Below are positions 8,518 to 16,136 of a DNA stretch of 64,000 bases, piece by piece. The translations under genes were made by a program, and so were the position numbers. The DNA comes from JAOBAU01 sp034667465 (lineage in GTDB: Bacteria; Acidobacteriota; Thermoanaerobaculia; Gp7-AA8), in contig JAXDJV010000013.1 of the NCBI GenBank assembly GCA_034667465.1, positions 248,001 to 312,000 on the forward strand, given 5' to 3'. How positions within the stretch are numbered: the first letter of the stretch is position 1; each line of letters starts with the position of its first letter. A model generated the notes under the pieces. It was not told where the DNA came from. It saw only the letters and a program-made list of their open reading frames with translations, and ran no database searches.

Positions 8518-10803
8518 ATGCGCATTCGCAGCCCACTCGGGTTGCTCATCGTCTGCAGCCTGCTTTTCGCGAGTCAGCTCAACGGACAAACACCCGGACG
8601 GCGCCGCGCGCTGATCATCGGAATCAACGACTACAGTGCGTCGCGCCTCGGCACACGCCCGTTCGCGCCGGCGGTTCCCGGCCGCGACTGGCCGAATCTC
8701 AGCGGCGCCGTCCCCGACGCCGGCATCCTGCAGCAAATGCTCCCGTTGCTCTATGGCTTCGATCCGCGCGACGTCGTGACATTGACGGATCAATCGGCGA
8801 CGCGCGACGCGATTCTGCGCGCGGTCGATGAGCTGCTGTTGAAGCCCGCTCAAAAAGACGACGTCCTGCTGTTCTATTTCGCCGGACACGGCTCGCAGGT
8901 GCGCAACTCGTTGTCTGATGAACCGGACAAGCTCGACGAGTCGATCGTTCCCGCCGATTCGCGCCTCGGCGTTCCCGACATTCGCGACAAGGAGCTCCGC
9001 CGGCTGTTCAATCTCATCCTCGATCGCGGCGCGCGGCTGACCGTCATTCTCGACAATTGCCACAGCGGCTCCGGCGCGCGCGGCCTGCTGACCGGTCTTC
9101 GTCCGCGCGGATTGAAAGCCGATCGCCGCGACGTTGCCGACGGTTCCGGCTACGGTCCGCGGCCGGAAGAGCGCGGCGCGCTCGTGCTGTCGGCGGCCGA
9201 GGATTTCGATCGCGCGTGGGAAACGCGCGACGAGGATGGTGCGTTTCACGGCGCATTTACGTGGGCGTTGCTGCGCGCGATGCGCGAGGCGGAACCCAAT
9301 GAGCCGGCTCGCGACACGTTTCTGCGCGCGCAGGCGCGGCTTCGCGCGGAAACGCCATATCAGGAGCCGGTCATGGCGGGCAACATCGAGGCGCGCTTCA
9401 ATCCGCTGCTCACCACGCGCACCGATCGGCGAGTCGGCGATCGCGCCGTCGTCGCCGTCGAAAAAATCCGAAGCGACGGGACGATCGTGCTGCAGGGTGG
9501 ATGGGTGAACGGTCTCGCCAAAGGAACGGAGTTGCGCGTCGCGACGGAAACGCGCATGACGCAGCGGCTCGTCGTCACCGCGGTAAACGGACTGACGGAA
9601 AGTTACGCGCGGCTGCAGTCGAACGACTCCGCGATGCCGCAGGCCATTCACTCCGGCGCGCTGCTCGAAGTCGTCGGCTGGGCCGTACCTCCCGGTCGCG
9701 CCATGCGCGTATCGATGCCGCGCGCGGCGATGGATGTGAAAAAGCTGACGGAGCTTGCGCGACAGCTCAAGGCAGAAGCGACGAAGCACAACATCCGCTG
9801 GGTGACCGATCCGACCGCGACGACGCCGACTCACCTCCTTCATTACGCGATCAACGGCTGGGAGCTCGTCGATGCCGACGGCAATATTGAAATGGTCGGC
9901 GCGGACCGTGCGGCGATCGCAGCCATCGCGAAACTTCCGAACGGAGCGTCATTGTTCGTGCAGTTCCCCGCACCCGCAATGGTGATCGACAACATCTCCG
10001 TCGGACCGGGCACCGATCGCGACGGGATCGATCCAACCGATCAGCCATCGAACGCGGACTACGTCCTCGCCGGTCGTTATTCGGCGAAGCGAATCACATA
10101 CGCGTGGCTGCGGCCTTCGGTGAAAAAGTCGGATCGGCGCAAGAGCGGATTACCGGTACGGACGACGTGGGTATCGCTCGATGGTCATAAAGAAACGCTG
10201 CAGGAAGGAATCATCGTGCTGCGCGACGCGGTGCTCGGATTGCGCCGCATTCACGCATGGCATCTTCTCGAATCGCCGCGGCATACGCGCTCGCCGTACT
10301 CTCTCGCATTGCGCCGCCAGCGCGACGACGAGGTCGTTCGCGGCGACAGCATCACCGGCGGCGACCAGTACGGACTCCTGCTGCGCGCGCGCTCAATTCC
10401 GCTGCCGCGACGTGTCGAACCGCGATACATCTATGTGTTCACGATCGACAGCTGGGGCAACAGCACGCTGCTCTTTCCCCGCGAAAGTTCGGTCGAGAAT
10501 CGTCTCCCTCCGGACGGAACACCGCCGCGCGAAATCCCGCTCGGCGCTGTCAGGCTCGAGGTCGAGCCGCCATACGGCGTCGATACGTACTATCTGCTGA
10601 CGACCGACGAACCGCTCCCCGATCCCGGAATTCTGGAGTGGAACGGAGTGCGCACCCGCGGACCGCAAACGCTTTCCCCGCTCGAACAACTATTCGCGCT
10701 CACCGGCGCCGCCACCCGCGGAGCCGCGCTGATCACGCCAACAACCTGGTCGATCGAACGGTTCGTATGCGAGTCAGTGCCACCGCATAAGCGGAAGCGT
10801 TGA
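8518..10803 (+). CDS. Secreted metacaspase-like protein (C14) with C-terminal extension
   Basis: 761 residues. Signal peptide at 1-24 (LGLLIVCSLLFASQLNGQ). Caspase domain about 28-300: RRALIIGINDY, FYFAGHGS with His124, and VILDNCHSGSG with Cys181, the exact metacaspase signature. ALVLSAAEDFDRAWE and FTWALLRAM follow. The C-terminal 450 residues contain a part resembling surface-layer/DUF4384-type domains (YIYVFTIDSWGNSTLLFP). GGACGGAGG precedes the ATG. No transmembrane anchor is seen after the signal, so it is likely periplasmic or secreted. Family certain; target unknown. Confidence 0.9.
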   Translation: MRIRSPLGLLIVCSLLFASQLNGQTPGRRRALIIGINDYSASRLGTRPFAPAVPGRDWPNLSGAVPDAGILQQMLPLLYGFDPRDVVTLTDQSATRDAILRAVDELLLKPAQKDDVLLFYFAGHGSQVRNSLSDEPDKLDESIVPADSRLGVPDIRDKELRRLFNLILDRGARLTVILDNCHSGSGARGLLTGLRPRGLKADRRDVADGSGYGPRPEERGALVLSAAEDFDRAWETRDEDGAFHGAFTWALLRAMREAEPNEPARDTFLRAQARLRAETPYQEPVMAGNIEARFNPLLTTRTDRRVGDRAVVAVEKIRSDGTIVLQGGWVNGLAKGTELRVATETRMTQRLVVTAVNGLTESYARLQSNDSAMPQAIHSGALLEVVGWAVPPGRAMRVSMPRAAMDVKKLTELARQLKAEATKHNIRWVTDPTATTPTHLLHYAINGWELVDADGNIEMVGADRAAIAAIAKLPNGASLFVQFPAPAMVIDNISVGPGTDRDGIDPTDQPSNADYVLAGRYSAKRITYAWLRPSVKKSDRRKSGLPVRTTWVSLDGHKETLQEGIIVLRDAVLGLRRIHAWHLLESPRHTRSPYSLALRRQRDDEVVRGDSITGGDQYGLLLRARSIPLPRRVEPRYIYVFTIDSWGNSTLLFPRESSVENRLPPDGTPPREIPLGAVRLEVEPPYGVDTYYLLTTDEPLPDPGILEWNGVRTRGPQTLSPLEQLFALTGAATRGAALITPTTWSIERFVCESVPPHKRKR

Positions 10804-10806
10804 GCG

Positions 10807-11001
10807 CTAATCGTCGCAATCAGGATAATTCGGCCCGTAGACTTCCTTCGGATTGTGCGCGCAACGACTCGGATCATACGTTCCGCGATCTTCCCAATGG
10901 ACCCGAACGCAACCGCAGTTGTACGTCTTGATGTAAGCCCTCGCACCGCAATGCGCATGATTCGGGCAGTCCCAGGTTTCGGTGTCAATCAAAGTCGGCA
11001 T
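10807..11001 (-). CDS. Cysteine-rich 64-residue protein
   Basis: 64 residues with six cysteines (CPNHAHC, YNCGC, RCAH, DCDD) and several histidines: composition of a small metal-binding or disulfide-rich protein. No signal peptide. CGGGAG at proper spacing before the ATG supports real translation. Stop lies three bases from the convergent metacaspase stop. Function not recognised. Confidence 0.6.
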   Translation of the reverse strand: MPTLIDTETWDCPNHAHCGARAYIKTYNCGCVRVHWEDRGTYDPSRCAHNPKEVYGPNYPDCDD

Positions 11002-11027
11002 CGCAATCTCCCGTTTTTCCCCATGAA

Positions 11028-11513
11028 TCAGGCGCCGCCGCTGCTCGGTCGGCGTGGCCGTTGTTTCGCCGAAACCAATTTGATGACCAGCCTGCCCTTC
11101 GCTGCGCGATTCAGGGTCCAGCCTGTCTCTTCCAGGGCAGCATCGATCAATGCGAGTACCTCCGGACGCTTGATATCCGCGGCGGCGGAGAGCCTGATAC
11201 TGCGCACGATTTTGCCGCCGCCCTTCAGGATTTTCTCCGGATCCGGGAGTCGCGCGCCGTGCGCGAAAAAGAGATTCACCCAGCGCGGGTACAACGCAAG
11301 CGAGAGCACCACTTCCGAAGTTCGCTCGGTCGGGCCGAATGCAATCACGAGTGCGTTGTAGTTGTCATAGACAAGCTGCACCGCGCCGGGCAGATACGCG
11401 CGCATCGCGTCGAGCGCCTCTCTTCCGACTGTTGCAACTTCGGGACTGTATCTGGCAAAGAAGCGTGTGAGAGCGCTCTCCGGCGACTCGGTTCCCTCGT
11501 GCCTGGTTGTCAT
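11028..11513 (-). CDS. DUF1801-like protein
   Basis: 161 residues resembling the DUF1801 / YdhG-type fold: central ALVIAFGPTERTSEVVLSLA, then YPRWVNLFFAHGARLPDP and a basic tail RRPSSGGA. Some relatives are called iron chaperones or DNA-binding; the function here is unknown. Its start overlaps the stop of the upstream FHA-like membrane protein (ATGA), so they form a coupled pair. No signal peptide, cytoplasmic. Confidence 0.65.
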   Translation of the reverse strand: MTTRHEGTESPESALTRFFARYSPEVATVGREALDAMRAYLPGAVQLVYDNYNALVIAFGPTERTSEVVLSLALYPRWVNLFFAHGARLPDPEKILKGGGKIVRSIRLSAAADIKRPEVLALIDAALEETGWTLNRAAKGRLVIKLVSAKQRPRRPSSGGA

Positions 11514-12310
11514 GTCCTTAACGATAGGTCCTGTGACAACAGACTGGCACGCGTGAACCGATTGAAGCGCAGCGTCGCGGCGCCGATCTCGATCGTGTCG
11601 GAGTCATAAAGCTCGGTCATCGGCACATCGATATCGTTGACGCGCAGCGTTCCTTTGTCGGCGGCGATCCAGACCGTCTTCGTTCCGCATCGGCGGTGGG
11701 AGAAGATGCGCGCGTCGGCACCGCCGAGCGCGTCCGCCGGAACAATTGTGCTGATCGCGACCTCTTTCGCTCGTTTCGATTGAAGCGCGACAAAGGCCGT
11801 ATCGGGCGGCACTTGCGGTGCGACCACTTCGATCTCGCCTTCGAGATAATCGCGCTCGCGGCGACGGTAGACACCGAAGGCGATCAGGCCGGGAACGAGG
11901 ACGATCGCCAGCGCGCCGATCCACGTTTCACCGCGCAGCAGCGGCGGTGGCGCGATGATCGCGACGATCGACGGCACGCGCAGCTTCTCCCCGATCCGAA
12001 TGCCAATCTCGCGCACGCCCGGCTCCGCGTCGCGGTCGACCGTCAGTCGAAGCCGGACGTGCGCCGGCGCCGACGGCGTGACGACGACGTTGTCCTGGCG
12101 CAGCATCGTCACGCCGGCGACCGGCTCGAGCGCGATGGAAACGATCGCGTTCCGCTCGCTCGTCAGCACCAGGTCGTGCTCTTCGCTCGATTCGCCTGCG
12201 CGCAGTTCGCCGAACGAGATCGACCGCGGCTCGACACTGATCTCTGTCGCCGCGTTTGCGACAGCACAAAGCAACAGCAACACGACCGCGGCCACGAGTT
12301 GTCTGCCCAT
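11510..12310 (-). CDS. Signal-anchored membrane protein with cytoplasmic FHA-like domain
   Basis: 266 residues. Signal peptide (GRQLVAAVVLLLLCAVANA), an extracytoplasmic Ig-like part (residues about 25-125: ISFGELRAGESSEEHDL, as in ASH/choice-of-anchor domains), a membrane helix (WIGALAIVLVPGLIAFGVY), then a C-terminal domain ending GTLRVNDIDVPMTELYDSDT and IEIGAATLRF, which fits the last strands of an FHA phosphothreonine-binding fold. An ATG at 12310 is used; a GTG at 12325 is possible. A Ser/Thr kinase is encoded nearby at 15502, a plausible source of phosphothreonine. The FHA call rests on pattern only. Confidence 0.6.
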   Translation of the reverse strand: MGRQLVAAVVLLLLCAVANAATEISVEPRSISFGELRAGESSEEHDLVLTSERNAIVSIALEPVAGVTMLRQDNVVVTPSAPAHVRLRLTVDRDAEPGVREIGIRIGEKLRVPSIVAIIAPPPLLRGETWIGALAIVLVPGLIAFGVYRRRERDYLEGEIEVVAPQVPPDTAFVALQSKRAKEVAISTIVPADALGGADARIFSHRRCGTKTVWIAADKGTLRVNDIDVPMTELYDSDTIEIGAATLRFNRFTRASLLSQDLSLRT

Positions 12311-12373
12311 GGCTGAGCAAGACACTTATGCGCGACTTTCGTGGGGGCGCGCGAGTTGCTATGCATTGTCGCG

Positions 12374-12763
12374 ATGAGCGAATTGCTAACGTGCGGCGCG
12401 GGAATGGCGGAGCGTGCGGCGCTGCCGTCGAAACTCGGTGAGCTGATGCGTGCGCTTGCGGTGCTCGCCGTGCATCAGCGGGCGCTCGACGGTCGGGATG
12501 AAAATGCGGAAAAGGAGCTGGTCGCGTACGTACGCGTCGAGGAAGCGGTTCGCGAAGCAGTGACGCAACTGGAAAGCGCGGCGACGCATCTGCGCGCGTG
12601 CCGAGACCTACCGCCGGCGCCGCATGATGTGTCGATCGTCGGCGGCTCCGCGGCGGTCAGCGCGTTCAAAACGTTCGTCCATATCGAAGAAGAAACGATC
12701 GACCTGCTTCGCCCGTCGCTCGAACGGGACCGCAATCTGCTACAGATGATGAACGCGAGGTAA
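12374..12763 (+). CDS. Unknown helical protein
   Basis: 129 residues, rich in Ala, Leu, Glu and Arg, predicted all-helical (RVEEAVREAVTQLESAATHL; HIEEETIDLLRPSLERD). No signal or membrane segment in the mature part. Start unsure: ATG at 12374 or 12404, or GTG upstream at 12341; none has a clear ribosome site. Three bases before the VOC gene, probably one operon. Not recognised. Confidence 0.45.
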   Translation: MSELLTCGAGMAERAALPSKLGELMRALAVLAVHQRALDGRDENAEKELVAYVRVEEAVREAVTQLESAATHLRACRDLPPAPHDVSIVGGSAAVSAFKTFVHIEEETIDLLRPSLERDRNLLQMMNAR

Positions 12764-12766
12764 TCC

Positions 12767-13153
12767 ATGCTCAGAGAAGCGAAAACTTTTTCATCGTTTT
12801 CCGTCAAAGATCCGGCGACGGCGAAAACTTTCTACGGCGAGACGCTCGGCCTCGACGTCGCGCAGCGTCCGGAAGGGCTCGAGATCACCACCGGCAGCGG
12901 CGCGTCAATCTTCCTCTACCCGAAACCCGACCACACCCCCGCCACCTTCACGGTGCTCAACTTCGTGGTAAGCAGCGTCGAAGCGACCGTCGACGAGCTC
13001 GCACAGCGCGGCGTGCGGTTCGAGAAGTACAACGACGGCGACATGAAGACCGACGCCAAAGGCATCATGCGCGGCGATCGCGGTCCGAAAGCGATCGCCT
13101 GGTTCAGGGATCCCGACGGCAACTTCCTGTCGGTCGTCGAACCGCGGGAGTAG
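12767..13153 (+). CDS. VOC-family (glyoxalase/bleomycin-resistance fold) protein
   Basis: 128 residues forming one VOC module: SFSVKDPATAKTFYGETLGL (first beta-alpha-beta), LNFVVSSVEATVDELAQRGV, and the closing AWFRDPDGNFLSVVEP where the Glu is the usual metal ligand. Typical length for a dimeric single-domain VOC enzyme. GAGG in the end of the preceding gene serves as ribosome site. Substrate cannot be predicted; annotated relatives include lactoylglutathione lyase-like and catechol dioxygenase-like proteins. Confidence 0.85.
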   Translation: MLREAKTFSSFSVKDPATAKTFYGETLGLDVAQRPEGLEITTGSGASIFLYPKPDHTPATFTVLNFVVSSVEATVDELAQRGVRFEKYNDGDMKTDAKGIMRGDRGPKAIAWFRDPDGNFLSVVEPRE

Positions 13154-13156
13154 CTG

Positions 13157-15502
13157 TCATTTCTTCAGCTGCTCGATGATCTCATTTGTCTTCTCGGTCC
13201 ATCGCTTTGCCTCGGAAAGATCACCGCGGCGTTCGTGCATGCCGGCCAGCATTCCGTACAGACCGGCAATGCCGCGCTGATCTTCGCGATTTCCGGGATC
13301 GGCTTCGACGAGCTTCCGTCGAATCGCCAGCGCCTGGTCGAACGACTGCTGCGCTTCGTTCCATCGATCGAGAGTGAGCAGCGCGCTGGCCTGCTGTTCG
13401 TACGCAAAGGCCAGATCGTGCTCCGCTTCGATGTTGTTCGGATCGGCGGCCGCGAGCTCGCGCAGCGTCACGAGCGCTTCCGTCGTGGCGTCGAGTGCGC
13501 GCCGGCCGTCGCTGATGGAGTTGTAGAGCGTCGCCGTCATCACCAGCTGATCGGCGACGTCTCGCCGCGCCACGCCATCCTGCGGCGCGAGCGCGGCGCG
13601 TTCCTGCAGCGCGGCGAGCGACGCGTTGTGATGCGCGAGCGACTGCTCCGGACTGCGCAGCGCGCCGCGCGTGTACCAGCCGCCGAGCCGCTGATTGGCG
13701 CGTGCGATCTCCTTCAGCAGATCGCGGCGATGCGGACCGTTCGGCGCGATCTTCGCCAGGATCTTCAGCGCCGATTCGTACGCGCCGCGCGGCGCAACGC
13801 CGTCGGCATGCGCGGGCGTCAGCGCGCCGCTGAGATAGATCGAATCGCCGATCGCGACCCATGAGCGTGCGAGTGCGAGATCGCCGGCAATGCCGCGATC
13901 CGGCATCGCTTCCCAAATCGCGCGCGCCGCCTGATGATCGGCGAGCGACTCGCTGAAATGCAGCGCGCGCTGCTCGACGAGTCCGGCGCGGTCGTGAAGA
14001 TCGGCGAGCAGCGTCAGCACCTGACGATTTTGACGGTCGCGGCGATGCAGCTCGCTCGCGATCGCCAGCGCTTTGCGATAGCTGCGAAGCGCGCCGGTCG
14101 AATCGCCGAGGTTCGGACGATAGGGGAGACCCTGCACGTCGCCGATTCGTTCGTATGCGCCAACCAGCTCCATCTGCAGCGGCGCGTTGTCGCTGGCGTC
14201 GGCGGCGAGCGCGTCGAGATAGACGAGCGCGCGGCGGACGAGCAGCTCGCGCGCGGGCGTGGAACCCGGCAGCGTAGCGATGGAATCGTGGAGCTCGAAG
14301 ACGATCGAGCGCGCCAGTGTGCGAACGAGATCGAAGCGCCGCTCGGCGACCCGTTTCTGCCGCAGCGTCACCGTGAATGCGACGGCGATCACGACCACCA
14401 CCGCGACCGCCGCGGCGACCACGAACCGATTGCGGCGAACGAACTTCGCGGTGCGATAGCCGAACGTCGCGCCGCGTGCGGCGATCGGATGCCCGCCGAG
14501 ATGGCTGCGAATGTCGTCCGCGAATTTTTCGACGGAGGCGTAGCGGCGATTCGGATCGGGATCGAGTGCGACGCCGAGGATGCAGTCGAGATCGCCGCGG
14601 AGCGCGCGATTGATCGTGCTGGCGCGCGGTGCTTCCGCGAGTGGCAGACGCTCCTGGCCGGCGAACGGTTTCCTTCCTGTCAGCAGCTCGAAGAGCAGCA
14701 CGCCGAGCGAATAGACATCGGTCGCCGTCGTGACGAGGCGGCCGAGGAGTTGCTCGGGACTCGCGTAGTCGGGCGTCATCAGACGCGTGATCGTCGCGTC
14801 GGCCGGAATCGTGTCGGACGTCAGTTTGGCGATGCCGAAATCGAGCAGCTTCGGGATGCCGTCGGTGGTGACGAGCACGTTCGCAGGTTTGATGTCGCGA
14901 TGAATGACGAGATTGCGATGCGCGTACTGCACGGCGTCGCAGAGCGGAAGGAAAAGCCGGAGGCGCGCTTCGACGGACAGCGAGTGATCGCGGCAGTACG
15001 CATCGATCGTCGTTCCTTCGACGTACTCCATCGCGAGAAACGGCAGACCGGTCGCGGACGTGCCGCCATCGAGCAGTCGCGCGATATTCGGATGCTCGAG
15101 CGCGGCGAGGATTTGCCGCTCCTGGCGAAACCGGCGAAGCATCGCCGTGCCGGCGGCGTCGGCGCGCACGAGCTTCACGGCGACGCGCTGCGTGAACTGT
15201 TCCCCTTCGCGCTCGCCGAGGTAGACGGCGCCCATACCGCCGTTCCCGAGCTGACGGATCAGGCGATACGGACCGATCGACTGCTCGCGCGGCATTCCGC
15301 GGCTCAGCTCCCACAACGACTCGTCGAGAAATCCGCCGGTGTGGTCGTGTTCCGCGAGCAGTGCTTCGGTCTCCTCGCGAACCGCGGCGTCGGATTCGCG
15401 TTCGAGCAGTGCGACGCGCTCCGCGGGCGGCAACTCGGCGCACGCGTGGAACAGCTCGCGAACCCGTTCCCAGAACGGATCGGTTGCGGTCTCGGTCGTC
15501 AT
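13157..15502 (-). CDS. Membrane Ser/Thr protein kinase with C-terminal TPR region
   Basis: 781 residues. N-terminal helical segment (1-70), then a Hanks-type kinase: GNGGMGAVYLG glycine loop, Lys110 in VAVKL, HRDIKPANV at 201, DFGIAK at 221, YASPEQ. A transmembrane helix (VVAAAVAVVVVIAVAFTVTL) follows near residue 380, then a TPR-like extracytoplasmic region of about 380 residues. All catalytic residues are present, so it should be active. Start at 15502 overlaps the stop of the upstream sigma gene (ATGA). Such sigma-kinase pairs are abundant in Acidobacteriota and Planctomycetes. Signal and substrates unknown. Confidence 0.94.
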   Translation of the reverse strand: MTTETATDPFWERVRELFHACAELPPAERVALLERESDAAVREETEALLAEHDHTGGFLDESLWELSRGMPREQSIGPYRLIRQLGNGGMGAVYLGEREGEQFTQRVAVKLVRADAAGTAMLRRFRQERQILAALEHPNIARLLDGGTSATGLPFLAMEYVEGTTIDAYCRDHSLSVEARLRLFLPLCDAVQYAHRNLVIHRDIKPANVLVTTDGIPKLLDFGIAKLTSDTIPADATITRLMTPDYASPEQLLGRLVTTATDVYSLGVLLFELLTGRKPFAGQERLPLAEAPRASTINRALRGDLDCILGVALDPDPNRRYASVEKFADDIRSHLGGHPIAARGATFGYRTAKFVRRNRFVVAAAVAVVVVIAVAFTVTLRQKRVAERRFDLVRTLARSIVFELHDSIATLPGSTPARELLVRRALVYLDALAADASDNAPLQMELVGAYERIGDVQGLPYRPNLGDSTGALRSYRKALAIASELHRRDRQNRQVLTLLADLHDRAGLVEQRALHFSESLADHQAARAIWEAMPDRGIAGDLALARSWVAIGDSIYLSGALTPAHADGVAPRGAYESALKILAKIAPNGPHRRDLLKEIARANQRLGGWYTRGALRSPEQSLAHHNASLAALQERAALAPQDGVARRDVADQLVMTATLYNSISDGRRALDATTEALVTLRELAAADPNNIEAEHDLAFAYEQQASALLTLDRWNEAQQSFDQALAIRRKLVEADPGNREDQRGIAGLYGMLAGMHERRGDLSEAKRWTEKTNEIIEQLKK

Positions 15503-16053
15503 GCGACGCTCATCGCCCGCCGCAGCCACGCGCGCGCCAGCGTCCATTCGCGGCTGACCGTCGCGGGAGAGATCGACAACGCCTCGGCTGTTTCATCGAG
15601 CGTCAGTCCGGCGAAGAAACGAAGCTCGACGAGCTTCGCCTGTTTCGGATAGATCGCCGCGAGCCGATCGAGCGCGAGATCGAGCGCGATCAGATCGAAG
15701 TCGCGTTCTTCGCAAAGCTCGACGGCGAGATCGATGGCGATCGGGATCTCGCCGCCGCCGCGCTTTTCACTCTTCCGGCGGCGTGCATGGTCGACGAGGA
15801 TTCGTCGCATCACCTGCGCGGCGACCGCGAAGAAATGCAGACGATCGCGCCACTCGACGTGACGCTGATCGGCGAGCCGCAGATAGACCTCGTGCACGAG
15901 CGCCGTCGGCTGCAGCGTGTGTCCATTGCGCTCGCGGATGAGATGGCGATCGGCCATTTCGCGCAGCGGCTCGTAGAGCATCTGCATCAGGCGGTCGCGC
16001 GCATCGGGCGCTCCGGCGTTCCACTCACGCAGCAACCGGGTGACATCAGACAT
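15499..16053 (-). CDS. ECF-type sigma factor (Sig-70_X6 kind)
   Basis: 184 residues. MSDVTRLLREWNAGAPDARD, LQPTALVHEVYLRLADQ and FFAVAAQVMRRILVDHAR are hallmarks of the TIGR02999-type group, and LDETAEALSISPATVSREW is the region 4 helix-turn-helix. Members are usually encoded with a Ser/Thr kinase, as here (four-base overlap), and are thought to be controlled by it instead of by an anti-sigma factor. Divergent from the DUF11 gene, 83 bases between starts, making that gene a candidate target. Confidence 0.92.
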   Translation of the reverse strand: MSDVTRLLREWNAGAPDARDRLMQMLYEPLREMADRHLIRERNGHTLQPTALVHEVYLRLADQRHVEWRDRLHFFAVAAQVMRRILVDHARRRKSEKRGGGEIPIAIDLAVELCEERDFDLIALDLALDRLAAIYPKQAKLVELRFFAGLTLDETAEALSISPATVSREWTLARAWLRRAMSVA

Positions 16054-16136
16054 TGGAATTTCGATGATTGTACGGGACGCGATGAGGGAGTTTGCCGGCG
16101 CTTTGCGCAACCTCTATCAGAAGGAGCTTCTCGTCT

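Noticed and set aside
8437..9843. Long minus-strand extension of the C14 caspase-like gene
   Set aside because: The added sequence is Arg-rich and mirrors the coding strand of the divergent metacaspase; a good ribosome site and signal peptide start at 8436.
13221..15443. 740-residue Arg-rich minus-strand frame inside the kinase gene
   Set aside because: Out-of-frame reading of the kinase; motif content is entirely in the other frame.
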